Translations under genes and position numbers: made by a program
The notes under the pieces: model-generated
Seen by the model: the letters and a program-made list of their open reading frames with translations, nothing else
The model's database searches: none
Told to the model about the DNA's origin: nothing
From: Acidobacteriota bacterium
GTDB taxonomy: Bacteria > Acidobacteriota > Terriglobia > Terriglobales > Acidobacteriaceae
DNA: 33,867 bases
Assembly (NCBI GenBank): GCA_013289875.1
Contig: JABCZC010000048.1
Location: 1-33,867 of the forward strand
Reading direction: 5' to 3'
Part shown: positions 1 to 7,979 of the stretch, piece by piece
Numbering within the stretch: the stretch's first letter is position 1
Layout: each line of letters begins with the position of its first letter

Positions 1-228
1 GAGATGCCTTCGCAGTCGCTGCTCCAACTCCGGGCCGTAATCCTGCACCCAGCGCCAGATTGTTGTGTGATCGACATGGAGACCGCGCTCTTCCAGCAGC
101 TCCTCAACATTGCGCAGCGACAGAGAATAGCGAAGATACCACCGGACCGCACAAACTATGAGGCCGGGTTTGGTCTGACGCCATTTTGAAGATCGCGGGT
201 CGGGATCCCATTTCGCGATTCTTTCACG
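1..228 (-). pseudogene. IS6-family transposase, N-terminal fragment (partial, cut by window edge)
   Basis: Reading the minus strand from 228 to 1 gives an open frame that matches the start of IS6/IS26-type transposases. It contains the KWR motif, then 'VRWYLRY', 'ERGLHVDHTTI', 'RWVQDYGPELE' and 'RLRRHL'. In the family this is the helix-turn-helix region ahead of the DDE catalytic domain, which would lie beyond position 1. The in-frame stop at 229-231 is followed by no ATG, GTG or TTG before the conserved region, so either the start codon is lost or the copy is decayed. The sequence at about 252-262 (GTGTTGCAAC on the minus strand) resembles the TGTTGCAA core of IS6 terminal repeats and may mark the element's end. 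That would leave about 35 bp to the stop codon of the permease gene. Family assignment is fairly sure; intactness cannot be judged. Confidence 0.75.
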
Positions 229-295
229 TCACCAGCCAGCAACTCTGAGGGTTGCAACACATCCGATCCGCCTATTCGAGGTGGATCACGCTGCC

Positions 296-2932
296 TCACT
301 CCTCGCGCAGCAGAACCAGGGGATTGACGGATAGCGCACGCCGCGCCGGAATCCACGTGGCCAGCAATCCCAGCGCAGCCATTGCCAGAACCACACCAGC
401 CAGGACCAGGGGATCGCGCGGCGTGGCTTGATACACAATGAACGCCAGCACCTTCGTCGCAAGCAGACCCAGAGCCAATCCCACCCCCGAACCAATCGCC
501 AACAGTTTGAACGCACGCCCCAGCGCCGCCTGCAACACTTCCCTGCGCTTCGCACCCAGCGCCATGCGAATTCCCAACTCCTTGAGCCGCTTGCTCACCG
601 AGTAGGCAGCCATTCCGAAGATGCCCGTGATCGAAAGCATCGCGCCCATCATGCCCAGCACACCCAGCGATATTGTCGCCATGCGCGAGGGGAACAATGT
701 TCCACTCAGTTCTGTGCTCCACGGGCGAATCGCCAGAACCATTGCAGAGTCGATGTCCCGGAGCACACTTCTCATGGCCGCGGTAAGTTGCTGCGGGTCG
801 CGGCTCGAGCGCACCACCAGCCATGTCCAACTAGCCGGCGATTGCAGGAGGGGGAAGAACATCGCGGGCCGCTGGCCTTCGGTAAGGTTCACGTATTTTC
901 CGTCTTCGACCAGACCCACCACTCGCACGCGCGTTCCATCCCGCAGCTTGAAATACCGGCCGACAACGTCCGGTACGGAGCCCAGTATCTTGCTTGCGAA
1001 CTCCCGGTTCACCACTGCTACGCGCGGGGCGTTTGTGTCGTCATGCCACGTGAAGGCTCTGCCCGCCAATAAAGATGTCCCGGATGCGCGGAAGTAGTCT
1101 GGAGTCACGTTGTACCAATAGGGGTCGGCCGCGGCATTCGATGGGCTCAGATCTGTGGTTGTGTCGGTATAGACAGTCCCCTGCCAACTACCGGGAGGTT
1201 CTAACGGCGGATAATTCACCGATCCTACGGAATCTACGCCAGGAATCGCTTGTATGGCATCGATCATGCGCCGTTGCATTGCGGGTACTCTTTCGCCGCT
1301 GTAGCCTGCTGTCGTCAGATCGGTATCTACCAACATCGCGTTCTGCGGCTCAAAACCGAAGTTGCTGCGCATGGAGCGCATGAGTCCACGCACAGCAACC
1401 ATCGATGAAGTGACCAGCACGGCACAAATCGCAATTTGGACGACAAGCAATACGTCTCGCGCGGTAATTCGGCGCCCGAACCCGCCTGTCGATCCCGCTT
1501 TGACGATCTCGTACGGATTGGCCCGGAGAATCTGGCGCACCGGAACAATTCCAAATAGAACTCCGCTGACCAACGCCAAGACCAAAGCTACCAAATAAAC
1601 GTTAGCATCCGGACTTACCGGCACATGGAGGGGGTATCGGGGAAATGGCTGCCACACGCTCAACCAGCGCAAAAGCAGAATGCTCGCCACGAGTCCCGCT
1701 ATGCCTCCGGCGAGCGAAAGCAACACGGATTCGGTGAACAGCTGGCGCAAAATGCGATTGCGGCTCGAACCAAGAGCCAGGCGCAAGGCCACTTCGCGAG
1801 AACGGTCGGCGGCCCGCGCCGCAAACAGACTGCCCAGGTTGGCACAGGCCGCCAACAATATCAAACCCGAAAGAAGCATCAAGCCGGTGAGAAAAGCCCG
1901 CGTTGGCCCGTTTAAATAGTCGCCATGAAGACCAGGCCGCGCCAGCGTATAAGTGCCGCTACTCTCATCTTTTGGATAGTTTTTTTTCAGATACGAATCC
2001 ACAGAGTTCAGATCGGCAGTGGCCTGCGCCGGAGTGACTCCAGGCTTCAGACGTCCCACCATCTCAAATATCCAACGGCTCGCGCGCGCGTTCAATATCA
2101 TCTTGTCGCCGGATAACTGCTCATGGTTCACGATGGGCACGAAGATATCCGGAGCGAAAAACAAGACGGTCCCCTGGAACCCTGGAGGCGCGACGCCAAG
2201 GATGGTGAACGGATGCCTGTTGAGCCGGACAACGCGGCCCACCACGGTGCGATCGTCCTGAAAATGGGTATGCCAATATGCGTAGGTGAGCACGATATAC
2301 GGCGCGCTGTTTGGGCCATGCTCATCGGAATCGTGGAAGAATCGCCCAAGGTACGGTTGAATGCGCAATACGTCGAGGTAGTTTCCGCTGGTTTCGTATT
2401 CCCAGGCATTGGATGGATCTTTGCCCGTATCCAGCCCTGACTGAGAGATAGCAAAAACAGCCATATCGTCGAAGCCGCGATTGCGCCGGCGAAGATCGAG
2501 ATAATCGGGATAGGAGTGGGACGCGACGCCGCTCCCATGTTGGACTACGAGAAGGCTCTCTGCCTGAGGCACATTCAGCGGGCGCAGGATGAGCGCGTTC
2601 AATATGCCGAAGACCACGGCGTTGGCGCCGATGGCCAGCGTCAGTGTCAGAACAGCAGTGATGGTGAAGCCGGGAGACTTGCGCAGTTGGCGCAGTGCAA
2701 ATCGCATATCGGCCCAGATCGATTCCAGCGTCGGCCACTGCCACACCTCGCGGCTGCGTTCTTCAAGCAGCGTCCGGTTGCCGAAAGCTCGCTGCGCTGC
2801 CCGCGTCGCTTCTTCGGCACTCATCCCATCGCGCATCAACTGCTCGGTACGCTCTTCAATGTGCAGGCGAATCTCTTCGGAGAGATCATCGTAGAACTTA
2901 CGGCGGCGGAAAATCTGCGGAATCCAGTCCAT
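296..2932 (-). CDS. MacB/FtsX-type ABC transporter permease of the acidobacterial duplicated orphan permease (ADOP) family
   Basis: An 878-residue inner-membrane protein. Residues 1-75 form the soluble helical prefix seen in ADOP proteins ('DDLSEEIRLHIEERTEQL', 'AFGN'). A transmembrane helix follows at about 89-113, then a MacB-type periplasmic core domain, an FtsX-like membrane block around 340-450, a second periplasmic core, and a C-terminal FtsX block near 750-870 ending in a 'PARRALSVNPLVLLREE'-type tail typical of MacB permeases. The doubled MacB_PCD/FtsX layout and the length match the ADOP family. No ATPase gene is adjacent, as is usual for these orphan permeases. The gene lies 24 bp downstream of a PadR regulator in the same direction, so the two are probably co-transcribed. 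The substrate is unknown; MacB relatives transmit mechanical force across the periplasm or export peptides and lipoproteins. Confidence 0.93.
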   Translation of the reverse strand: MDWIPQIFRRRKFYDDLSEEIRLHIEERTEQLMRDGMSAEEATRAAQRAFGNRTLLEERSREVWQWPTLESIWADMRFALRQLRKSPGFTITAVLTLTLAIGANAVVFGILNALILRPLNVPQAESLLVVQHGSGVASHSYPDYLDLRRRNRGFDDMAVFAISQSGLDTGKDPSNAWEYETSGNYLDVLRIQPYLGRFFHDSDEHGPNSAPYIVLTYAYWHTHFQDDRTVVGRVVRLNRHPFTILGVAPPGFQGTVLFFAPDIFVPIVNHEQLSGDKMILNARASRWIFEMVGRLKPGVTPAQATADLNSVDSYLKKNYPKDESSGTYTLARPGLHGDYLNGPTRAFLTGLMLLSGLILLAACANLGSLFAARAADRSREVALRLALGSSRNRILRQLFTESVLLSLAGGIAGLVASILLLRWLSVWQPFPRYPLHVPVSPDANVYLVALVLALVSGVLFGIVPVRQILRANPYEIVKAGSTGGFGRRITARDVLLVVQIAICAVLVTSSMVAVRGLMRSMRSNFGFEPQNAMLVDTDLTTAGYSGERVPAMQRRMIDAIQAIPGVDSVGSVNYPPLEPPGSWQGTVYTDTTTDLSPSNAAADPYWYNVTPDYFRASGTSLLAGRAFTWHDDTNAPRVAVVNREFASKILGSVPDVVGRYFKLRDGTRVRVVGLVEDGKYVNLTEGQRPAMFFPLLQSPASWTWLVVRSSRDPQQLTAAMRSVLRDIDSAMVLAIRPWSTELSGTLFPSRMATISLGVLGMMGAMLSITGIFGMAAYSVSKRLKELGIRMALGAKRREVLQAALGRAFKLLAIGSGVGLALGLLATKVLAFIVYQATPRDPLVLAGVVLAMAALGLLATWIPARRALSVNPLVLLREE

Positions 2933-2956
2933 TGGAGATTCCTTTCAGCTGACCCA

Positions 2957-3307
2957 TCAACTTGTTGTGGCTCTACCTGGGTTCAGGACCAGCGAGATGC
3001 CCTCAAACATGCGCTCAAAGCTGGAAATCTGCTGCTCCAGGCAGCGCAGGCCCGCAGCAGTTATCTGATAGGTTCTCACTCGCCGATTGGTCGAGGAGAG
3101 TTCCCACTCCGCCTTCACCAACTTCGCCTTCAGCAATCGTTGCAGCGCGGGATAGAGCGAACCCTCTTCTACTTGCAGCAGGTTGTTGGACCGTTGCTGG
3201 ATATGCTGCACCAGCGCATATCCGTGGGCCGGCTCACGGCGAAGCGACTCGAGGATCATCATCTCGAGCGCGCCGGGAAACAAATCGCGTGAATTGGTTT
3301 CTGTCAT
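2957..3307 (-). CDS. PadR-family transcriptional repressor
   Basis: This 116-residue winged-helix protein has the PadR core: 'GALEMMILESLRREPAHGYALVQHI', then 'VEEGSLYPALQRLLKAKLV' and a wing with 'RRVRTYQITAAGLRCLE'. I start it at the Met of MTETNSRDLF rather than seven codons upstream, because acidobacterial PadR proteins usually begin just before this segment. PadR proteins bind DNA as dimers, and in Acidobacteriota they commonly sit directly upstream of ADOP permeases. Here the permease starts 24 bp after this stop codon, which suggests one operon and local control. Upstream on the minus strand are a TTGACA hexamer (3352-3357) and an imperfect palindrome centred on ACTAGT (3336-3341), a plausible autoregulatory site. 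Confidence 0.92.
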   Translation of the reverse strand: MTETNSRDLFPGALEMMILESLRREPAHGYALVQHIQQRSNNLLQVEEGSLYPALQRLLKAKLVKAEWELSSTNRRVRTYQITAAGLRCLEQQISSFERMFEGISLVLNPGRATTS

Positions 3308-3329
3308 AGCCCTGTTCACTACAGGCATA

Positions 3330-3357
3330 GACTGAACTAGTATTGAGAGATTGTCAA
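3330..3357 (-). promoter_or_regulatory. Putative promoter and PadR operator
   Basis: On the minus strand, TTGACA (3352-3357) is followed by an imperfect inverted repeat, CTCAATACTAGTTCAGT, centred on ACTAGT at 3336-3341. PadR operators are often AT-rich palindromes overlapping the promoter. No clear -10 hexamer is visible at the ideal spacing, so only the general assignment is offered. Confidence 0.4.
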
Positions 3358-3572
3358 GGCGGACTTAAACGAAAAAGTCCTTGCAAGCAATCGCCGAAGG
3401 CGACGACCATGGGTAACCTTTGAACGCGCGCCATGCGGATCTCTGGGGAGGACAGGTGAACCGGACCCGGCCCTTGGAAGACAGCCCTCTGTGAGCAGAC
3501 AAAAGTGGATACCTGGTGAGAAGGAAACCAGAGCGGAGTTTGTGTCGTTGTTTGTGTCGTAACCCTGCTATC

Positions 3573-3662
3573 CTCGTTAAGACCGGCGACATCCGAACTG
3601 AGCATCGCGATCCGCAGTTGATCTTCTGCCTCCACAATCTGCGCCTGTAATGGAATGTGCAT
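3573..3662 (-). pseudogene. SnoaL/DUF4440-like (NTF2 fold) gene, N-terminal fragment, inverted
   Basis: On the minus strand an ATG at 3662, preceded by GGGAGG, opens a frame reading MHIPLQAQIVEAEDQLRIA and then MLSSDVAGLNE. This looks like the first helix of SnoaL/DUF4440 nuclear-transport-factor-2-like proteins (EAE-x-LR-x-AM-x-x-x-D-V). The resemblance stops near 3573 and the frame then runs into unrelated sequence. A 12-bp near-perfect tandem repeat (GTTTGTGTCGTT/A, 3538-3561) lies just past this end. The matching C-terminal half is on the opposite strand at 3710-3844, so the gene appears broken by inversion and deletion. The family call rests on memory of the motif. Confidence 0.5.
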
Positions 3663-3709
3663 GGAGCCTCCCTGTGTCACGCGGCCTTCTCCTCGGCAGT
3701 GAACCAACG

Positions 3710-3844
3710 GTATTATCGCAGCTGTCCGGAACATATTGCGGTGCTCCTGCAAATGGAGATTTCCGCTTCACGCGAGTGTGGGCACGTTCACAACAACAGC
3801 GGTGGCAGATCGTAGCGGCTCATGCGGGTCTGATAGCCCAATAA
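3710..3844 (+). pseudogene. SnoaL/DUF4440-like (NTF2 fold) gene, C-terminal fragment
   Basis: The plus-strand frame ending at the TAA at 3842-3844 encodes 'LSGTYCGAPANGDFRFTRVW', then a short linker and 'RWQIVAAHAGLIAQ'. The pattern G-x-F-R-F-T-R-V-W followed by W-x-(I/V)-V-A-x-H is typical of the last beta strands of DUF4440/SnoaL-like proteins. No recognisable start or N-terminal half precedes it on this strand; a matching N-terminal piece lies on the minus strand 48 bp to the left. It is therefore a remnant rather than a functional gene. Confidence 0.55.
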
Positions 3845-4046
3845 TTGAAGTGGGCCAAGTAACTTGATGCCCTACGGCTAGCGGCCATTCCCGGCGTTTT
3901 GCACATCTGCATTTAAACTGCGCTCGATCGAGCAACCATACGGTCGGGTTATCGGAACTTCCACGGCCGATGGCCACCGCGTGCGTTTCCTGGATTAGCA
4001 CTCCATGGTGCTTGCGATGATTGGAATCCGCCCATAGCATTATGGG
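3845..4046. other. Gene-poor stretch upstream of the hydrolase
   Basis: Together with 3308-3572 and the two gene remnants, this makes about 740 bp without an intact gene. It holds a 12-bp palindrome, GCTCGATCGAGC (3922-3933), and ends in a small inverted repeat, CCCATA-GCAT-TATGGG (4031-4046), touching the hydrolase start codon. No further coding signal is seen. Confidence 0.5.
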
Positions 4047-5018
4047 ATGGGCTTCAAGATCACCGCCCGACAACGCGAATACTATCGCTATACCGGTGAA
4101 TCCGCTGAACTAGAGCGGCTGGGTCTTGGGTCGTCTCGGCCCGAACTTGCCTGGGCCAATCGGAAAACACAACTAGAATCCAACAATGCTGGAAGCGGGT
4201 TGAATGACAAGTCAGCTTCTCCGCTCGAAGCGGTCGCGACTCTGGTTGAGGAGCGGACGCACGGGCAATTGTTCGATCTCTCCTATCGAGTAGATCCCTC
4301 TGAAACTCGCGTATCGGCTTGGCTGATCGCTCCCAAGGCTCCGGTTGCCTCTTCCTATGTCGTCTTTCTTCATGGGGGAGGTCAGGACCGTAACGCCTTC
4401 ATTGAAGAGGCATATTTGTTTGCGGGCCATGGAATTGCATCTCTTCTTGTCGATTTGCCACAGGCGCGAGCGTTCCCCCAGTTTGCGCAACCGGAAGAGG
4501 ACCTGAGCACCTTTCATCGAACCGTAGTTTCTGTGAGACACGGCGTTGATTTCCTTGTTGACCATTCTGAAGTCGATGGTTACCGTGGAACCATTATCGG
4601 CTTCAGCTTTGGAGCTTGGATTGGAAGCATCGTTGCAGCAGCCGACCACCGACTGAGAGCGGCTGTTCTGACGGCAGTCATTCCGCGCATGAGCGAATTT
4701 TGGAGAGCAAGCTCTCATCCCGATGTTGCTCGTATTCGCGCGGGATTAGCACCGGAAACCCTGGCACGCTTCGCGACCGTGACGAGACCAATGGATACTC
4801 TGGAGCACCTGCGCCACCGCACCGACGTGCGATTGCTTCTCCAGTTCGGTTTAGGGGATGAGTTCGTGACCGAAGATGAGGTACGGGAGTTTTTGCCCTA
4901 CTCTGCCGGAAACAACCTGCTCCGCGTTTATGAATCTGGTTCGCATTTCCAGATGTTCCTGGATCCCGTTGCTCGCCGCGATCGTGTGGCATGGCTGCTC
5001 AACCAGCTTAGCAGTTGA
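4047..5018 (+). CDS. Alpha/beta hydrolase (dienelactone hydrolase/esterase-like)
   Basis: A 323-residue cytoplasmic-looking hydrolase with no signal peptide. The fold signature is clear: an oxyanion-hole segment HGGG (about 109-112), the nucleophile elbow G-F-S-F-G with Ser about 187, a likely acid in 'GLGDEFV' (near 270) and a catalytic His in 'GSHFQ' (near 299). The substrate cannot be read from sequence; relatives hydrolyse esters or small lactones. The first 50 or so residues are not recognisable as part of the fold. The annotated ATG sits directly behind a 6-bp-stem hairpin with no good ribosome site, so translation may instead begin at the TTG at 4199, behind GGAAGCGGG. The gene lies next to rearranged DNA on its left. 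Confidence 0.8.
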   Translation: MGFKITARQREYYRYTGESAELERLGLGSSRPELAWANRKTQLESNNAGSGLNDKSASPLEAVATLVEERTHGQLFDLSYRVDPSETRVSAWLIAPKAPVASSYVVFLHGGGQDRNAFIEEAYLFAGHGIASLLVDLPQARAFPQFAQPEEDLSTFHRTVVSVRHGVDFLVDHSEVDGYRGTIIGFSFGAWIGSIVAAADHRLRAAVLTAVIPRMSEFWRASSHPDVARIRAGLAPETLARFATVTRPMDTLEHLRHRTDVRLLLQFGLGDEFVTEDEVREFLPYSAGNNLLRVYESGSHFQMFLDPVARRDRVAWLLNQLSS

Positions 5019-5338
5019 AACGCAGTGTGAAGTAATGACTCCAGGCCAACGCGCTCAGCGAGATCTATGACTGCCATGTTGACCGAAAGGACCACGACGT
5101 CAACCGGTACTCTGTCTACGATCCACGAGGCCGATCAAATCATCTGCGGAAGGTCGCTCGTTCCCACTCTCAAGTGTGGACGCGGTAGCGGAAGCTGCGC
5201 ATTTCGAAGCCGATGAGGTCGAAGGATTACAACAACTGCTCGGGCGCTACACAACTGGCAGAGAGACTCGCGGACTCCGTTGCTATCTCGCGAATGATGA
5301 AAGGCACAAGCATGAAAGGCAGAACTGAGAGTAGATCA
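5019..5338 (+). other. Intergenic region before the Crp/Fnr-type gene
   Basis: About 320 bp with no supported gene. The frame of the downstream regulator stays open back to 5213, but that extension has no family resemblance or ribosome site and is treated as untranslated. No clear promoter hexamers stand out. Confidence 0.4.
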
Positions 5339-6034
5339 ATGATGACTACCCCTGAAGCTGTGGCATTCGTGAAGGAATTCAAGCCAAGATTCCTCGAGGG
5401 GCTCTCCTCTCTGCAAGTCGCTTCGATAATTGCAGCCGCGACAATGCGTCGATTCCGGGCGCGTTCAGTGATCACTCACGAAGGATATCCGGCTGACGAT
5501 TTGTTTCTGATGATCAGCGGGCGCGCCCGTGGTTTCTGTATGACACGCGAGGGGAAGAAAATCCCTGTTTTCTGGTTCCCGCCAGGTGAAGTCTTGGGCG
5601 GGGCGGCGTTCCTCTCCAAGCCCGCTAAGTATCTTGTGAGCACGGAGGCCATAAACAAAAGCACTGCTTTAGTGTGGGACCGCACTACAATCCGATTCCT
5701 TAGTATTCAATATCCAAGACTGATCGAGAACGCGCTGTTAGTAGCGTATGACTATTTCGTAGTGTATCGGGCTCTACACATCGCCGCGACTTGTCACACT
5801 GCTCGCCAACGGCTCGCGCAGGTGCTGGGTAATCTCGCCAGCGGCATGGGTCAGAGGGTTGCGGGAGGCGTCGAACTGGATGTCAGGAACGAGGAATTGG
5901 CCAATGAGGCGAACGTCACGATATTCACAGCAAGCCGCATTTTGAATGAGTGGCAGAGCAAGGGCATTCTGGCCAAGACGCGAGGTAAGGTCCTGCTCCG
6001 GTCACCCGACGTCCTGATGTCAAGCGAGGCCTGA
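5339..6034 (+). CDS. Crp/Fnr-family transcriptional regulator
   Basis: Starting from the ATG pair at 5339/5342 the protein is about 231 residues, the usual Crp/Fnr length; the frame is open 42 codons further upstream, but that part is unlike the family. The N-terminal half is a cyclic-nucleotide-binding-like beta roll ('GYPADDLFLMISGRARG', 'FPPGEVLGG'). A long dimerisation helix follows, then a C-terminal Crp-type winged helix ('VRNEELANEANVTIFTASR' recognition region, 'LLRSPD'). There is no cluster of N-terminal cysteines as in FNR, so oxygen sensing through an Fe-S cluster is unlikely, and the ligand is unknown. It stands alone between the hydrolase and a convergent gene, so targets cannot be inferred from context. 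Confidence 0.9.
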   Translation: MMTTPEAVAFVKEFKPRFLEGLSSLQVASIIAAATMRRFRARSVITHEGYPADDLFLMISGRARGFCMTREGKKIPVFWFPPGEVLGGAAFLSKPAKYLVSTEAINKSTALVWDRTTIRFLSIQYPRLIENALLVAYDYFVVYRALHIAATCHTARQRLAQVLGNLASGMGQRVAGGVELDVRNEELANEANVTIFTASRILNEWQSKGILAKTRGKVLLRSPDVLMSSEA

Positions 6035-6254
6035 TCCTCGAACCCCCTCGCTTCCCTGCCTTGGTACCTGTTTCGGTCATTTTTCCTAAGCAACGACGAT
6101 CAGTAATTACATCCACGATAAGGGCCCTCTTCCAACTGCTGATTGGCTTTGGGCAATCGCGGAGGCATGACAGCACCGTTCGGGTATCCAGACTCGCCCC
6201 CCGGTCCGTTGCGGGGCAGGGCTGACAGGATCGCACGCTGCACCATGGACGACT

Positions 6255-6959
6255 CTAGTGGCTTTTTCTCTTCGCGCTTGCGTGAAACAGTTCTGCCACA
6301 GTCCGGACAAAGTGTATGGCTGAAGCAGGGGTCGGAACGCCGCCCGTCAGTATCGTTTCGTAGGGGAGCGCCTTCCCGTAATAAGTCGTCGTATCTGCCA
6401 CATTTTGATTTACGACATCCCCGTTGAGGTCCACACCGGCAAACAATCCTTTACTTCGCGAATAGGACAAAAATGCCGCATTGGCCAGTTCAGTCGTCGA
6501 CGCTTGTGAGTTACGGCCCACGGGGCCCGCGGCGGCAGAAGCGTCACCGCCCAACTTAACCTTGTCTTTTAGCAGGTGTTGAAAGCCCTCTTGGTTCGTG
6601 GCCACGAGGACCAGGTCGGTAGCTTGTCCCCCTGCCTGAAGACCAAAACTGCCTCCGGCGATTTGGATGAACACTGGTGCGCTCCATCCATGAGCAGTGC
6701 GGCAAGTGAGCACGCCCTGTCCATATTCCGCACCAACCAAAAAAGCGCCCTTTTTCAAGCTGGGGATCACCGCCACGCAAGTCGCCTTGGAAGCGATATC
6801 TTCCGGGATGCCTTTATCTGGAGTACCCATCAACTCATGCAGAACCGCATGAGCGGCATCAATGCGCTGATCCAGTTTCTGGAGGTCCGCAGCGGCGAAT
6901 GCCGAGGTAGTTAATACGACGCATAGGCAAACTTGTTGGATCGATCTGTTCATGGTCAC
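6255..6959 (-). CDS. Secreted SYLF-domain (Ysc84-like) lipid-binding protein
   Basis: A 234-residue protein with an N-terminal signal peptide (hydrophobic 'VCLCVVLTTSAFA', cleavage near residue 22). The rest is a SYLF/Ysc84 domain: 'IPEDIASKATCVAVIPSLKK', 'GAFLVGAEYGQGVLTCR', 'GWSAPVFIQIAGGSFGLQ-GGQATDLV', 'ASAAAGPVGR' and 'YSRSKGLFAGVDLNG'. In eukaryotes the domain binds phosphoinositides. Bacterial versions are exported proteins of unclear role, common in Acidobacteriota and Proteobacteria. It lies downstream of, and on the same strand as, the PagL-like gene, with 294 bp between them, so it probably has its own promoter. A second in-frame Met at residue 3 is an alternative start. Confidence 0.9.
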   Translation of the reverse strand: MTMNRSIQQVCLCVVLTTSAFAAADLQKLDQRIDAAHAVLHELMGTPDKGIPEDIASKATCVAVIPSLKKGAFLVGAEYGQGVLTCRTAHGWSAPVFIQIAGGSFGLQAGGQATDLVLVATNQEGFQHLLKDKVKLGGDASAAAGPVGRNSQASTTELANAAFLSYSRSKGLFAGVDLNGDVVNQNVADTTTYYGKALPYETILTGGVPTPASAIHFVRTVAELFHASAKRKSH

Positions 6960-7253
6960 CCTCCCGGGAAGCGCAGGTCAAAACTACCGACGGTTTTAGG
7001 ATGCTTCTGAGGCCTCCAGCGTTGTGCTGTGAGGTGAGTGTGATTCGTGAGGTGTGAGCTCGTGAGTTCTGCACTGTCTACACAACTTGGAGTTTGCCTG
7101 TTGATTTGCCTGCAGGTGGCATTTGCTTGGCCTACGGGATCATCCCATTTTTGAACCCCCAGAGCAGAACGCATGTTCTGCACCAAAAAAGAAACGCCCC
7201 TCAGTCGAGATCGGGACGAGGGGGTCAGTGAGGTGCTGAGGCGGATCGGCCTA
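6960..7253. other. Intergenic region with a GAAC-N4-GTTC palindrome
   Basis: The 294 bp between the two outer-envelope genes hold no supported ORF. The notable element is the inverted repeat at 7164-7181, listed separately. A short AT-rich tract (ACCAAAAAAGAAAC) follows it. Confidence 0.5.
7164..7181. promoter_or_regulatory. Inverted repeat GCAGAAC-GCAT-GTTCTGC, LexA-box-like
   Basis: Perfect 7-bp arms are separated by GCAT. The core GAAC-N4-GTTC matches the LexA/DinR consensus known from Gram-positive bacteria. No U-tract follows in either direction, which argues against a terminator. It lies about 205 bp upstream of the SYLF gene and 73 bp past the end of the PagL-like gene. Confidence 0.35.
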
Positions 7254-7979
7254 TTATCGCTCAGAAGTATGTTTGTCCTTGCCCAGGCGCATATAGATTC
7301 CAACAATTGGACCGAAGACGTTAATCCCGAAATCCTCATATTTTGGTTCAGACAAGTAGAAGTTTGAAACGTGCATATACGTCATCCCGCCTGAAATGCT
7401 GTATCGAGGATTGAAGTTATAGCGCGCTCCGCTGCCCATCATGAGGGTGAAAGTCAGGTCCTGGCCCTGGGCATAGAGCACCCCGGATGGACCCTTGGCG
7501 TTAATGTCCCCCACGCCGCCCCGCGCTTCGAAGTAGGGCACCAGTCTCCAATTACGCTGGATAAAGTTGCGCCGAATACCGTAGTCGAAAGCGAAATACC
7601 GCGTTTCAGGTCCTCTTGCAATATCGGTGTAGGAACCGCTGAATATGAAATCTGTATTGCCGCGTAGAAATCCCCAGCCCCATATGTTGTCGAGTTGCCA
7701 TCGGAGAGAAGCAATATTGGGCACCAGGGTGTAAGAAAGCGGCCATTTTGTGTATGGGCTGTCTACGATGAAGTCGAAGACGAACGGAATATTGTTAGGA
7801 AGCCATCCCGTTTCCAAGGAAAATTCGAGCTTGTTTTTGTAATAGATGCTCCGGTTGAAATCAGGCTTGGAGTAGCGTGGAAGTTTATCCGGAGGCGAGT
7901 TTGTCAGGTCCTGTCCATGTACCGGATGAGTGAGAAACGCTAGTAAGAGCGCGAACACCGCCAGATTTCTATGACTCAT
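7254..7979 (-). CDS. Acyloxyacyl hydrolase (PagL-like lipid A 3-O-deacylase)
   Basis: A 241-residue predicted outer-membrane beta-barrel with a signal peptide ('LAVFALLLAFLTHPVHG', cleavage before QD). The strand pattern ('FIFSGSYTDIA', 'RYFAFDYGIRRNF', 'WRLVPYFEARGGVGD', 'FTLMMGSGARYNF', 'YSISGGMTYMHVSNF') fits the PagL/lipid A 3-O-deacylase family. The catalytic H-x-S pair is visible in 'YMHVSN', with a candidate Glu 12 residues after the His and the usual 'G-x-N' close behind. PagL removes the 3-O-linked acyl chain of lipid A and alters envelope properties. The protein ends in 'MRLGKDKHTSER', so the terminal aromatic expected of a barrel is replaced by a short charged tail. No lipid A genes are nearby. 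Confidence 0.85.
   Translation of the reverse strand: MSHRNLAVFALLLAFLTHPVHGQDLTNSPPDKLPRYSKPDFNRSIYYKNKLEFSLETGWLPNNIPFVFDFIVDSPYTKWPLSYTLVPNIASLRWQLDNIWGWGFLRGNTDFIFSGSYTDIARGPETRYFAFDYGIRRNFIQRNWRLVPYFEARGGVGDINAKGPSGVLYAQGQDLTFTLMMGSGARYNFNPRYSISGGMTYMHVSNFYLSEPKYEDFGINVFGPIVGIYMRLGKDKHTSER

Noticed and set aside
156..830. Long minus-strand frame overlapping the permease gene end and the IS fragment
   Set aside because: It is an out-of-frame shadow of the permease gene; composition is biased (Gly/Ala/Cys-rich) and matches no family.
3922..3933. Palindrome GCTCGATCGAGC
   Set aside because: Short, isolated, not positioned at a promoter or gene end; may be chance in GC-rich DNA.
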